This document shows, one piece after another, positions 9,178 through 21,600 of a stretch of DNA of 64,000 nucleotides. The DNA comes from Caecitellus pseudoparvulus (taxonomy: Eukaryota; Bigyra: Bicosoecida): NCBI GenBank assembly GCA_965644315.1, contig CBFFRQ010000089.1, forward strand, positions 434,001 to 498,000. The letters run 5' to 3'. The stretch's first letter is position 1. Every line of letters starts with the position of its first letter. Below the pieces are notes generated by a model. That model was given only the letters and a program-made list of their open reading frames with translations, was not told the origin of the DNA and made no database searches. Both the position numbers and the translations under genes were made by a program.

Positions 9178-12022
9178 ATGGCGGGGGAGACGCCCGTGCG
9201 CAAAGGGTACTTGTACAAGCGAGGGGGGTACAGGGCAGGTGTGCCTGACTTCATGAAGGTGCGGCACGCGCTGTGGCGGGCGAGCGCTCCCTGCGTCGCC
9301 GCCGCCCGCTGCATGCCACTGCACAGTGCACTGCAGCGCACCTGCGGCCACGCACTCACGGCACTGCCCCGCGCAGGGATGGAATCAACGGTGGTTTGAA
9401 TTGGACAACAGCGTTCTGCGGTGGTTTAAGGAGCCTGGCGGCTCTTGCCGAGCCATGGTGCGTGTTGCAGTGCCGCTCGCAAACCCGCGTTTCGTCAGCG
9501 TGCCACGCGCGCGAAGCGGCCCGCACGAAGCACGTTGCCACTCCGCTTCCATTGCGGCTGCCGCACGGGGAGTGGCAACTGCATGATGTGTGTGCGCGTA
9601 TGCTGTGCCTTCCACGCCCGTGGCTGTGCAGCTGGGCTGCTGCGTGGGCACAGCGCCGCTACCCTGACATCCGCCGGCGCCGCCTGGCCCAGAGCCCCCC
9701 CTCTCACACCCCTCCACCCCCCCCCAGATGGACATCAAGGGCTGCACTGTGCGGGAAGTGCCCACTGAGGAGTTCAACAAGCCGTATGCGTTTGAGATCG
9801 AGGACCAGGGCGGTCGCAGCATGTACCTTGCCACGGACTCGGCCGAGAGTCAGGATCGCTGGCGACGCGTGCTGGTGCATGGGGCCACTGGGAAACGCCC
9901 TGAAGCCTCTTCGGGGTTGCTGAAGCAGCGGCGGCGAGAGGAAATAGCGGCCATGAAGACCAGTGGCGCGAAACTCCGCACGGCAGTGAAAAAAGTGGTC
10001 GCTGCACGGGCCTTCGAGACGGTGAAGGTCGCCAGCGACCCGGAAACGCTCAAGGCTGCCCTGGAGTTTAAGGCAAAACTGACCAAACCACGCACAGAGG
10101 CTGAACGAGCTGCGGCATCAGCCACCTCGTCAGGGGCGTCGACGCCGCGGGGGGGCGGAGGGGGGGTCCAGGAAGGCAAGGCGACGGGAGGGGGGGGGTC
10201 CCCAGCCCTGCCGCCACCCCCCTCCTCCCCTCGCGGCTCCCCCGCCAGCACCGCAGCAGCAGGTGGGGCCAGTGGTGGGGCGGCGGGTGCGGAGCTGACT
10301 CTGTACTTGCAGGGTGTGCCCGAGGTGGGGTCGCAGCTGCGACTGGTGCCTGCGACGGGGTCGCTGGACGACATGTCGCTGGCTTGGTTCACGTACGAAG
10401 GCGACGGCCTGCCAGCGACAGGGACGGTGTCACCGCCCCTCCCAGGAGTCACCTACATCGAAGGCGCGACGGGGGTGGCCTACACGCCCACAGCAGCCGA
10501 CGCTGGGAAGCGAGTGGGGGCCAGTGCACGATCGGCGCTCGCAAAGACAGGCGCGCTGGTCGCAAGTGCCGAGCCGGTCGCAGAAGTCGACACGTCGGTC
10601 GTCAGCGTGCGGCTGGCCATGGCGCCGCACAAACACTCGCGCTACTGCGACCGGCGTGTGCGTGTGTGCACGACCGAAGGTCGCGTGCGGGAACACGAGG
10701 TCGTGCGTGCGGAGCTCCGCGGCCCCGCCGCAGACATCGCCAAATTCCGCGTGCGGTGGTGGCGCAGCGACCCCGTCCCGTCCAACGTCGCGGGGGGGCC
10801 TGCGGAAATGGCAGACCTGCTCAAGGGCTGCCACTTCCGCCCCGTCACGCCACGGCAGGTGGCGGACTTGCCGCCCACCCCCAAGGACTCCGAGCCGGCC
10901 CCCGACATCCAGGACGTGAAGGCGAAGTTGCAGAGCACGCCAGATATGGGGTGGGCCCAGCCCCCTGGGGGGATCACGGAGTACCCCCTATTCCCCGAGG
11001 ACTTGAACTGCCTCGTCGCGTGCGACCTGGTGCCTGTCGACGACCCGCCACCCTCCCCCACTGGCCCCGCTGCCATCACAGGGGAGCCCTGGCCTGTGTG
11101 GGGCACGGTGGGCCCACCCGCTGGCAGTGACTCACGGCACCCTGCAGCAGGGGGCCGCGTGTGCAGCATGCCACTGGGCCCAGTGGAGCCCTGCCCCCCC
11201 AAGGCCCGGGAGATCTGGATCGAGGGTGACGAGCGGGTGGGGCAGGTGCTGTGGGGGCGTTTCTGGTACTTTGGCGGGCGCATGGGCCCATGCCGCGTCT
11301 GGTGGGTGCGCATCGACGAGGAGGGTAACACGACTGACGTCACACCGCCCACACCGCTGCCCAGTCCGTACACGCCTCGCCCCAGCTTCGCCGACGCGTG
11401 CCAGGTCGCACCCGCCGAGGCCGGGTCGCCAAAGATCGACCCGTGCATCCTGCGCCTCGGCCCGGCTGACGCTGGGTCCGTGTTCAAGTTCAAGGTGACG
11501 CCTGTGCGGGAGGACGGCGATGAGGGCCACGCAGAAAGTTCTCGACCCAGTGGGCCCATCGCCCCGCCCGACGCGGAGCCCCGCCCCACACGGTACACCC
11601 AGGCGCCTGAGCTGCAGGCAGCGCCCCTGCAACGCCGAGTCACCACAAGCCGCGGCAAGTCCGCCCCCGCCGCGCCCAGCCGCAAGCGAGCCCCGTCAGC
11701 CCCCCCCACCAAGGGGGGGGGCTCCCCCGTGCCGGAGCCCGTGCCGGAGGAGGGGGGAGGTGGGGCGGATGTGCCCCCCCCTCCGGTGGCCCCCGCCCCC
11801 GCCCCAGTGGAGGATGACATGCTGCCCGGCTGGGTGGCGCTGGATGACGGGGAGGGCAACACGTATTACTTCCACGAGGAGAGCGGCGAGAGTCGGTGGA
11901 CCAAGCCCACTGCGGACGGGCTACCGGATGGCTGGATCAAGATGCTGGATGAGGAGACGGCGGCGGAGTACTTCTTCAACACCTACACAGGGGAGAGCCA
12001 GTGGGAGATGCCGACGGAGTGA
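9178..12022 (+). CDS. PH domain, AIR9-type repeats and tandem WW protein
   Basis: Exons 9178-9258, 9377-9457 and 9728-12022, all phase 0, give 818 residues. Splicing assembles one PH domain (residues about 8-105): KGYLYKRGG, then WNQRWFELDNSVLRWF, then FEIEDQGGRSMYLATDS and the terminal DRWRRVLV helix. After a basic coiled segment comes a linker rich in Gly/Pro, then Ig-like modules resembling the A9 repeats of AIR9. The marks are VGSQL...W..Y.G followed by GVAYTPTAADAGKRVG, and later VGQVLWGRFWYF...DAGSVFKFKVTPV. The last 70 residues are two consecutive WW domains (GWVALDD...YYFHEESGESRW and GWIKMLDEET...EYFFNTYTGESQW). PH domains bind phosphoinositides, AIR9 is a microtubule-associated protein, and WW domains bind proline-rich peptides, so a membrane-cytoskeleton adaptor is a fair inference. 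Intron 2 is long for this window (270 bases). Confidence 0.82.
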
Positions 12023-12296
12023 GGGGGGGGATCGACCCCCCCTCCCCCCCCCTGCACACTTCCCCTCCGCGCTCTGTGCGTCTGTCTCGTGTCAAATTCA
12101 TCGCTTGTGCCCGCCCCTCCTCACCACGCGGCGTGATAACGCGAAAAAGGCGCTGCTCAAATCACAGCCAGTGCAGATGTAGTGTTGCTCCACTGCAGGT
12201 GAGCCGAGGCCCCCACGTTCCGGCACCAAGGCCTGCAAACACGTGCCGCAGGGGGCTGGCAGCGTGCGGAAATTGCGCCCACACCACCCCGCACCA

Positions 12297-14294
12297 ATGC
12301 CGTCGAAAGCCAAGCGCGGGCGCAAGGCACGCGGCAACAAGGTCGCCGTGGACGTTGCATTCGGCACGCCCTCGTCGGCAGTCGCCTCTGCCAGCGTGGC
12401 CAGCCTTGAAGCCTCCCTCAACGCAGCGGTGAATGTGGTGCCGACGCACGCCGGAGGCACACACCACGCCGAGGTGGGGCAGGACGCCGAGCTGCGCCCC
12501 GTCGCCGAGCGCGTGTGCCGGCACATGCTGGGAGGGGGCTGCTTCCGCAGCGACTGCCCTTTTTCCCACGACGTCTCGGGCATTCCCTGCAAGTTCTTCG
12601 GCACGCCGCAAGGCTGCCGCTTGGGCGACGCCTGCCCCTTCATGCACCGCACGCCCCTGCCGCGCACCAGCCAGCCTGCACACCCCACCAGCACAGAGCT
12701 GCCCCCTCCCTCGGCAGCCATGACGGGGGGGTGGGATTGGGTGGCCCCTGGCACTGCCGTGCCTGCCATGCCGGGCTTCATGGGGGGAGGTGTGGGTGGG
12801 ATGCCTCAATTTCCGCAGGTGCCACAGCAGGCCCCGGCCCAGCCGGCTGTCAGCCCCCCCCCTGCAGTGTGGGGCACGACCCCCCCTGCGTTGGGCTCAG
12901 CAGGCCCCTCCTGGACTCCCACCTCCCCAGCTGCCTTCCCCTCAGCGTTGGCGGCACCCCCCTCACAGATCCAGGAGGGGGGGGGGGTGGGGGACACCGC
13001 CGAGGCCCCAGCGCCCGATGCAGGGTGGGGTGTGCCAGGGAGGTTGGCTGACGCAGCATCCCCACCCGGACCTGCGCCTGAAGGGGAGGAGGAGGGGGAG
13101 GAGGGGGGGGGCGACCTGGAGGATGACGACTTGGCCTGGCTGCTGAGTGTGGCGGGGGAGGCGGGGGCCATGGGCCCACCCTCCGCACCCAGCTCCGCCA
13201 GCCAGACCCCGACAGACTCCAGCGAGCGGGCGGGCCCCAGCTCCACAGCCTGGGGACCCCCCCCCCCCTCTGAACCGGCAGGGCCCCTCCGCGCCGGGCA
13301 GGGCATCTCGCTGGGCCCACTGCCCGCCTGGGTGGTGCAAGACGTGCGGGACATGGCGCCACCCGCCGCACCGGAGGCCCCCTCCTTCCCCCGCCTGGGC
13401 AGCGGCAAGGCCTCCTCCGCCACTGGACCCCCCCCCTCGGCGTGGTCCTGGGGCCCCTCCGGCGGGCTGAATTTATCCGCAGCCCTGCAGGTGAAGTGGC
13501 TGCACTCAGCCACACTGAAGGCCCTGCAGGCAGCTGGGAACAACGACCCTGCTGCCTGCACTGTGGAGGGTGTGCGGGCTGTGTACGAGGAGCAGGGGGG
13601 GGACATGGCCGCCGCTCAGGCGGCGCTGGAGGCCGCTCATGGCGTGCGTATTACGGTCTCCCACCGCGGCACCCTGCCCTCCACCCGGCGCCGCCACGTC
13701 GCCTCCACTGGGCAGCGAGGCAGTGCCGAGGCGGCGGTCGCTGCGACCGCCCTGGCCCGTCGTCTGCGCTGGGTGGACACGGGTGTCAGCGCGAGCGCCA
13801 CGTACAAGGGCGCCCGGGACAAGGCGGAACAGTATGCGGTGGCCCGGAACAAGTGCTTTGGCCGTGCCACACAGGCGTACTTGGCTGGCAAGGGAGCCCT
13901 GGCCCGCAAGTGGAGCCGGGAGGGGCGTGCGCTGGATCGGCGCATGCGACAAGCTCACGCGCAGGCCGCAGCGGCTATCTTCGCCCAGCGCAACGCGGGG
14001 TTCCAGGGCTCTGCCTCGGATGGCTTGGCTGCTATGGATGTGCATGGCTTACACCCGGATGAGGCGGTGGATGCGGTGGCGGAAGGGGTGGCGACGAAGG
14101 GCGTCTCCCTGGGGGGTCCCCCTGCTGTGTGGTTGGCGGTGGTGGTGGGAACAGGGCACCACTCGTACGGTGGGCAGGATTCAGGTTCCGAGGTGGCTGA
14201 GGCGGTGCGGCGGTGGGCGGAGGGCGCCAAGGTGGTGTGGTGTGAGGTGGGGCAGGGCGACGGGCGAGGCGGCACCATCATGATTCAAATGTAA
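12297..14294 (+). CDS. CCCH zinc-finger protein with DUF1771 and Smr domain
   Basis: Intronless, 665 residues from the first in-frame ATG. Two CCCH fingers lie at about residues 72-120 (CRHMLGGGCFRSDCPFSH, then CKFFGTPQGCRLGDACPFMH). A long Pro/Gly/Ser-rich disordered region follows, with an acidic patch (EGEEEGEEGGG). A short CUE-like helical segment stands near residues 398-450. A DUF1771 block (residues about 503-565, RDKAEQYAVARNKCFGRATQAYL) precedes a C-terminal Smr domain (about 580-665) with the family signatures MDVHGLH and GTGHHSYG. Smr domains are nucleic-acid nicking or RNA-cleaving modules, and CCCH plus Smr is known in plant and animal RNA-associated proteins, so a role in mRNA metabolism is likely. 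A run of 12 C (13257-13268) lies in its coding sequence. It ends 79 bases before the stop of the convergent kinase gene. Confidence 0.85.
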   Translation: MPSKAKRGRKARGNKVAVDVAFGTPSSAVASASVASLEASLNAAVNVVPTHAGGTHHAEVGQDAELRPVAERVCRHMLGGGCFRSDCPFSHDVSGIPCKFFGTPQGCRLGDACPFMHRTPLPRTSQPAHPTSTELPPPSAAMTGGWDWVAPGTAVPAMPGFMGGGVGGMPQFPQVPQQAPAQPAVSPPPAVWGTTPPALGSAGPSWTPTSPAAFPSALAAPPSQIQEGGGVGDTAEAPAPDAGWGVPGRLADAASPPGPAPEGEEEGEEGGGDLEDDDLAWLLSVAGEAGAMGPPSAPSSASQTPTDSSERAGPSSTAWGPPPPSEPAGPLRAGQGISLGPLPAWVVQDVRDMAPPAAPEAPSFPRLGSGKASSATGPPPSAWSWGPSGGLNLSAALQVKWLHSATLKALQAAGNNDPAACTVEGVRAVYEEQGGDMAAAQAALEAAHGVRITVSHRGTLPSTRRRHVASTGQRGSAEAAVAATALARRLRWVDTGVSASATYKGARDKAEQYAVARNKCFGRATQAYLAGKGALARKWSREGRALDRRMRQAHAQAAAAIFAQRNAGFQGSASDGLAAMDVHGLHPDEAVDAVAEGVATKGVSLGGPPAVWLAVVVGTGHHSYGGQDSGSEVAEAVRRWAEGAKVVWCEVGQGDGRGGTIMIQM

Positions 14295-14373
14295 CGCAAC
14301 TGCATTGCCGGCCGATATGGTGCGCCAACAGCGCTGCGCGATGTAAGATTGCACGCCTTGCCACACGAACGGC

Positions 14374-17300
14374 TCAGGTCCCGCTCATGAAGGCAGGTGG
14401 ACCCCGCTGCATACCCCCTCCTCCTCCACCCACGAAGGACGGTGGACCCCGCTGCATACCCCCTCCTCCTCCACCCACAAAGGACGGTGGACCCCGCTGC
14501 ATACCCCCTCCTCCTCCACCCACGAAGGACGGGGGACCCCGCTGCATACCCCCTCCTCCTCCGCCAACGAAGGACGGTGGACCCCGGTGGCCACCCAGAT
14601 CCGCCTTGCCTCCCAAGGACGGCGGAAGGGCTGTCTCCAGCCGACTGGCTTCGCGCGCGAGAGGTGTCGCGGAGGCAGGCTCAAATTCCGCGCCCCGCCA
14701 CCGGTCGTGGTTCCCGCTGGCCTGGAACTGCAGCGATGCGCTAACTGGCCTGGCCTGCCGCTGGGACTGGGGGGTGGCCATGACCGGAACAACGGTGTTC
14801 CGGATGCGCGACGGATGCACACCCCCCCATCCCCGCCCAGCGAACAGCGGGTTGCTGGGCACCGCACCCACAGCGGCAGCGGCGAAGGACACGGCATCTG
14901 CGTGGCCCCAGGCATCCCCCCCCTCCACTGCCGCCAGCACGTCCAGCATGGCCGCACTGTACACGACGTGGGATAGGTGCGCCCTGGCCCGTGGTGTGGC
15001 ACACCAGGTGAGGAGGGCCTGCTTCAGCTGCGACACCCACGTGCCCACAACGGCTTGCAGTTCAGGGGGGGACAGGGGGGGCACGCTCACGTCGGGGTCC
15101 ACGTGGCCCATGGACCCCTCCCGAGCCAGAACAGCGGAGCGGGCCTCCAAGAACACGCCCGCCAGCGGCAGGGTGTGTTCCTGGGCCACTGCCGCGGCAG
15201 TTGCGGGGTACAGCATGGGCCCACGCAGGCCAGGGGCGGTTGCCATGAGGTTGGCGAGGTCCAGACCCCCCCCCGTCGCGACGCTGGTGGGCATGTCGTC
15301 CCCCCCCACGCCCACGCACGGCACAAGGAGGGGTGCCCGGGAGAGCAGCAGTGCCTGCTCGCCAGGCAGGCCGCGCCTCCCACCCCGCCTCGCAGCGGCG
15401 TGCACCCCAGCCGGAACACACTGCGCGGAGCCCACCATGCCGACCGGAACACGCACGGCGATGGGAGGGATGCCCACCCTGTCCCCGAACTCAGCCCAGG
15501 CCACCCGCAGCAGGGGTGCGGTGGGGGGCAGGGCGGAGGCAGTGCCGGCCACCCACTGGGCAACGGCGGAGGGGGGCAGGTACACCTCCACGTTGGCGGT
15601 GAGGGGTAGGGCGGAGGGGGGGAGGGGGGGGGTGTCACCCCCCTCCTCCGCCTGCACCGCAGCCATCCGACACCCGCCGTCCTCGCAGCCGTCGCGCTTC
15701 AGACGCTGCTGCAGCAGGGGCAGCGACATCACCGCCACATCACACGTGTCCCGTCCTCCCGGCGACACCACCTCCACATCCAGCCCTGTGTCCACCACCC
15801 CCTGCATCCGGCGCAGCAGGTCCCCTGCGCAGGCGGCGGCATCCGCTGTGCCGGGCAGCGTCAGGATGCGCCCTGCCAGAGGGACGAATCGCATGCCAGG
15901 CTGGCGCAGAATGGGCAGGGGGGTGATGTCCGGGCCCGCCCCCAAGGGCTCTGTGCACAGGAGCTCAGAGGGGGGCGGGGGGGCCATGGCCGCCTCGCCA
16001 TCCTCATCCCCCGCTGGCGCAGCTGGGGAGGCGGGAGCGGTGGTGGTGCCGGTGGGAGAGGTGGGCAGGTCTGCCCCCCCCATCCGTGCAGCGTACGCCG
16101 CCACCCCGGCCAGGGTGGGGTTGGAGCTGCCGCGGTAGGGGGCCGTGTCCGCATCTGGCTCGACACCGCCCCCCCCCACCTCCTCGTCCTCCTCCTCCTC
16201 GTCCACCACCCCAATCAGCAAGGGCGTGTGTGCCTTGAGTGAGGGCCGGTGCACTCTGCCCCCTGTCTTGTCTGCTGCTGCTGCCGCCGCCGCAGTGGAG
16301 GTGGGGGGCGCACCGGCCCCCTCCTCCCCCTCCCCGCCAACCCCCTCATCCGATGGGATGGCTTTCGGGTGCACTGCGGGTGGAGCGGAAGGGGTGGGCC
16401 CATCCTCCACCCCCACATCGTGGTGGGGTGAAGGGCGCGCCGCGACACCGACGGGCGGCGCGGATGGGGCCAGCAGTGGGCCCATGCCCTCCGCCCCGTC
16501 TGCGTGCGAGTGGGCAGACGCCGTGGAGGTGCTGTGGCTGCCAGACAGGCCGGGGCGCAGAAAGGACAGCGCGAAGGGGGCCTCCTCCACAGGCACCCCC
16601 CCTCCCGTGGACAGGCTGCTCGCTTGCGTGGAGGGGACGGGGGTGGGTGGGTGCCCGGTGCTGGCTGTGGGGGGCGGGCGCACGCCGGTGGGTGGACCCA
16701 CCGCCCCCACCGCCACAGGCGCCGGCAGCACGACATCCCCCCCCTCATCCCCCCCCTCATCCTGCCCGACCAGCCCCACCGCCACAGCCAGGCTGGCTGC
16801 AGAGGCCCCCGAGGCAGCGGTGGCGGCGGAGCCCCCTGAGGCAGTGCCCCCGCCGCCCGCCTGGCCCCCCCCCTGCCCTGGCTTGCCCCGCACCCCCGCC
16901 GCCCGCAACAGGCGTTTCTGGCGGCGGGCAGATCGTGCTGCCAGCGCGGCGGACGTCAGGTGCTCCGCTTGTTTTTGCACCAGGCTCCACAGCTGCGTCA
17001 TGTGCGCCTGCACCGCCACGCCAGAGTACGCCGTCACATGCATGTCGAAAAAGTGCTGCAGGGGGGACCCCGGCGCGTAGCCCTCTCCCACGCCCAGGAT
17101 GGGGGGGCGCCGGGCGGGGTGGGGCGCCAACAAGTGCAGCAGGGCGGCGACAGTGCCCTCCGATGCCGCTGGGCCCACGCCCCGCGCAGGGGGTGCGGAG
17201 GGTGCGCGCAGGCCCCGCGTGATGACCCCCACGTCCCCGATCGTGTACCTGTAGAAGGCCCCCGTGGGGGACAGTGGGTCCGCCCCCCCCGCATCCGCGT

Positions 17301-18442
17301 CGGAGAACTTGGCCCCGCTGGCTGCCCAGGGCGTGCTGCAGCCGCTGAGCAGGGTGAAGAAGGCCACGCCAGAGGACCAGACGTCCACCCCCCGCACGTC
17401 GTACCCACCAGGGTCAGAGGTGGTGGAGTGGGAGTCACACCCGCCACCACCACCACCGCCGCCCCCGCCGCCGGCGGAGCCACTGCCTGACACAGAGGGT
17501 GGGTTGCTCCCTGGCTCCCACAGACCCACCTCTCGTTGAAAGGCGCTGTTCCCCATCATCTCAGGCGCCCGGTACGCCACAGTGCCGCAGCTGGCCGTTG
17601 CCAGGTACGCCTGGGGGTGCGCCGTGCCGATGTCGGGGCGAGGCACGAGGAAGGCCATGCCAAAATCCGCAACTTGTGCCGTGCCGCTGGCAGACACGAG
17701 GATGTTCTCAGGCTTCACGTCGCGGTGAAAGACGCCCACGGAAGCAGCCCCCTGCAGCCCCACCAACGCCTGCAGCAGGAATCGACGGGCCAGGTGCTCA
17801 GACCACAAGGCACTGGTCTGCACAGCACCCTTTCCCAGCTCCAGCTCGATGGGCGCGTCCAACGGCATGCTGCCCTCCGCCGTCACGCCGTACTGGGCGT
17901 GCACCAGTGCGGAGATGCCCGACACGATCACCAGCAGGTCCGTGATGGCCAGGGGGTGTACCTGCAACGTGCACTGCAGCAGCTGCCCAGCCTCGCCCCC
18001 CTCGCCTGGCAGCTGTACCCACGGGCTCGTGGCGCTGTCAATCAACCCCACGACATTGCCCACCCGTGTCAAGCGCCGCAGGGCCCGCAGCTCTGTCGGC
18101 AGCGCCCCTGCCGCTGCCAGGGCGGCTCGGTGGGAGCCAGGCCGCGGCGCATCACACACTTTGACGGCCACAACAGTGCCTTGCTGCAGCTTGTCTCTCG
18201 CAAGCCACACCACGGCCTGGCCGCCAGCTCCAATGATGTTGATGAGTTCATAACGCCTGTGGGTGGCGAGAGGAGGGCAGGGCGTGCCGTGTGCACGAGG
18301 GTGACAGGCCTGGAAGGTAGCTGCAGCGGCTCAAAAACCGCACTCACTCGTGCAGCACAGCACCCTGCACCAGCTCCGCAACCGGCACTGAGGGCACAGC
18401 CGGGGAGGTTGAGCGAGTGATGTCGAAAATGAAGTCTTGCAT
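14374..18442 (-). CDS. Large serine/threonine protein kinase with C-terminal Gly-rich repeats
   Basis: Two exons on the reverse strand, 18442-18348 and 18256-14374, give 1,325 residues. The intron (18347-18257) has GTGAGT/CAG and its removal restores the glycine loop: ERYELINIIGAGGQAVVWLARD. Other kinase motifs are VVAVKVCD (catalytic Lys), HRDVKPENIL, ADFGMAF, GTVAYRAPEMM and a DVWSSGVAFFTLLSG region. Several kinase loops are expanded by low-complexity inserts, including a glycine run. The domain occupies about residues 34-400. The rest is Pro/Ser/Gly-rich, with an Asp/Glu-rich stretch (VDEEEEDEEVGGGG) and less repetitive segments around nt 15900-15700 and 15200-14800. The C-terminus consists of four or more copies of a 15-residue unit GPPSFVGGGGGGMQR. 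I cannot assign a kinase subfamily. The active-site residues are all present, so activity is expected. Confidence 0.87.
14394..14585 (-). repeat. 45-bp tandem repeat in the kinase C-terminus
   Basis: About four consecutive copies of a 45-base unit encode GPPSFVGGGGGGMQR on the reverse strand. Copies differ by only a few substitutions (for example CACGAAGGAC versus CACAAAGGAC, and ACGGTGG versus ACGGGGG). The unit is a multiple of three, so copy-number change keeps the frame. It is a coding minisatellite. Confidence 0.93.
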
Positions 18443-18698
18443 GGCTCAACACGCTGCAAGCCGTCGCCACAGCGCCCTCAGTCGAAGCGGCGAAGCGCCA
18501 CGCCAGCCGCCCACACAACCACTGCCGGCGTGCCAGCGCACGGCGTTCCTTGGCCACGCACTGCCAGGCGAGGGCGGCGGGGGAGCACGTAGGTCACGTG
18601 GGAACGACGAGTACAAGCATGCATTTCAACGCATATGTGCAATGTAAGTCATTGGCATAGTTTCACGGTTTTACAGTGGGCCAGGGGAGTGCACAAGG

Positions 18699-21600
18699 TC
18701 AGGTGGCAGACGGGCTGGGCGGCATGTCACCCACCCCCACCCCCGCCGCTGGCACGTCCACCAGGCGCCACATGACGCGCACCAGGGCAGCTGGAACACT
18801 GCAGGGGAAGTGCAGGGACACCTGCACGTCATCTGACGCAGGCTTGGGGGGCGTGGCGGGGGGCGAACGCCCCTCTCCTGCCGCCGCTCCCCGCAGCCGC
18901 GTCAACGCCGCCACCTGCACAACATTCTGCCCCGAGTCCGCCAAGTGCCGCTTGTCCCCACGCATGGGTGTGCTCTTGTCCGCTTGCATGTGGCTGTCCG
19001 CCTCGCCCCCGGGCGGGACACCTGCCTCCCCCCCTGCCGGGTCAGCTGTACGCCCGGAGACGGCATCCCCCGATGTGGGGGACAGCGGCGCCTGCACGCT
19101 GCCCAGAGAGGCAGTGTGGGTCATGCTGAGCACGTGGCCACTGCTGGCACTGCGAAATGCAATGGGGGGGTACCCCACGCCGCTGCTGGACTTGCTGTGC
19201 CCTGGCGGCAGCGTGCCCAGGCTGGCTGCGGGGTTTGTGCTGTCTGAGTCAGAGGTGGAGCCACGAGCACGGCTGCCGCCCGACTCCCCCGTGGCCACAC
19301 GCGTGCGCCCCAGACGAGAGCTGGCCCCAGCAGCGCCCTCCTCCTCCACGATCGTGTCGATGGGGGTGCCGCCCACCATGGGCTTGCTACCCCGCCGCCG
19401 CCCGCCACCCCCCCGCACGAGAAGGTGCCCCGGCAAGGGGGTGCGGTCTGGAACGCGCAGCACATCCACCATGGTCCAGCTGTCCAGGGCAGGGGCAGAG
19501 GCGATGAACACTTGCACCTCCTGGTGCAGGGCACCGGAGGACCCCGCCGCCGCCGCCGCCACCACCTCCTCCAGCATCTGCACCAGGTCCGCCGGTGCTC
19601 GGAGGGTGAGGGTGGACACAGGGGCGATAGGCAGCACGGTGCACTGTGCGAAGCACACGCTGCTCATCTCCATCGCAGCTTGCAGCTCCCCCAGGTCGTC
19701 CCAGAAGGCGTCGGTGAGTCCCGCGCCGGCGGCGGAGTCACCCGCCGTCCGACCTCCACCACCCCGCCGGCCCCACCGACCCCCAGTTGTGCGAGACCGC
19801 GTGCGGGGCGGGGCCAAGGGTGCCCATGCCGGCGTGTACACCCCCGGTGTGATGGAGGAGCGACGCAGCGAGGGGGTGGAGCAAGAGGCGCTGAGGGGGG
19901 GCAGCAAGTACCCGCCGGGGCCCAGGGCCAGCGGCACGTCGGACACGTTGCCCCACTCCGCCCAGGCGGCCAGCAATTCGGAGCCGCCCGTGTGGGCAAA
20001 AGGTGCGATAGCCCCCCCCAGAGCGGCGATGTTGCTGGAAGCTGACTGCTCACTGAGAATGCTCACCGTGCTGTTCCGGGTGCGCTTGGAGGGGAAGTGC
20101 AGCAGGTGAGACCCGCCCCGCTCGCCCGACACGTCAGCGTACTCCACTGACAGGTCCGGCTCTCCCAGCAACATGCGGCTGGAGACGTCTGGCATTTGAA
20201 AGGTTTCCCGGGAACCACTGGGGGAGGGGGGCCCCTCCCCCACCTCCCCGCTGTGTCCGGATGATGTAGCGGGCACGATGTGGGGCGACGAGTGTGAGCG
20301 GCGAGAAGCCCAGTCAGAGACGCGAGAACTGCCCCCTACACTGCCCTGGCGGCCGCCAGAAGTGACGGGAAACGCACCTGGTGTGGGGGTGCTGCCACGC
20401 CTGGAAGGCGCGACGGACCGCCGGCCGTGGGAGGAGGCCCCACTGAAAGCGGAGGTGGCGCTGCCCCGGCGCGGCAAAAACCCCGCCCGCCCGGCGGCAC
20501 GTTTCAGGTGCTTCAGGACAGCGTGGCACTCCCAGGACGTGAGCAGGGCCATGCCCACGGCTTTCAAGGAGTCTGGCGTCCTGGGCGTCGTGACTGGGCA
20601 CACCCAGGGCCCGGCAATGGCCCACGTTGCAGTGCTGATGGGCGTCGTGGTCAGGCAATCCCCCGCGCTCTCCATGAAGGGTGACGGCAAGACGACAGTG
20701 CAGTCGTGCCCTAGGGCCTTGCCCAGATCGAGGAAATTCATGAATGGCCCGTCCCGCAGCGTCAGCTCCTGCACGACATCCCTCACGGCAGGGTCCCACG
20801 GGTCCACGCCAGTGCCCGGCGGCGCCCACGCATGCCGAATGACAAGCTGCTTCAGCCCGCGTGCAAAGCGCACAGGGGCAGTGACATACCCGCCGACACC
20901 GACAGTGATAGAGCCTGTGACGCGAGGGCCGGTGCGCTGTTCGGCAGCGCGCAGGGGGTCAGGCAACGCGGCAGTTGCTGTGTGCCGCTTGAAGCACGCA
21001 TTCGCTGAGCTGGCGCAGGCACGCCCCGCCGTGCAACGCACCCACAGACGCCACGCGGCCATACCCTGCAGTGCTACTTTCCCTGTGAAGGGGGGGGAGC
21101 TCGCAGGTGCGGTTGGTGGCCTAGCCGCCGCTGTGTGCTGGCAGGGCACAGCGCAGAATCCCACTCAAAGCAGTGCAGGAAGTGTGCAGGTGAAGCGGCG
21201 GCAAGCCAACTGCAAGACGGCGCCACCGCTCCGCAACGCCGCTCTCAGACCCGGCAGCGCGCGAGCAGGCCAGCACGCACCACCAGTCCCGGATTTCACC
21301 AGCACTCCGCATGCTGTCCAAGGAAAGCACTGCGCCGTGCAGGGGGCAGAGGGTGCGCGTTTCTATCGACGCCAGCACATATCACCACCTCGCGCACACG
21401 CACAGCGCTCAGCTGTGTCCCAGTCCCCCAGCACGAAGCACCTGACAATCATGTACCCCAAACGGGACTGCCGCGTGCTGGCAGCCAAGTACGGCGGCCC
21501 ATCACGCCGCAGCAGGGGCATTGCAGCACCTCGGCTGCCACGCCGGGCACCTAAAGGCTCGTTGCCACTGCCCGCACTCTCCCTGGACACAATGGACTCG

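Noticed and set aside
14394-14585. Regular repeat resembling a CRISPR array
   Set aside because: Units are directly adjacent with no spacers, and they encode a peptide repeat in frame with a kinase.
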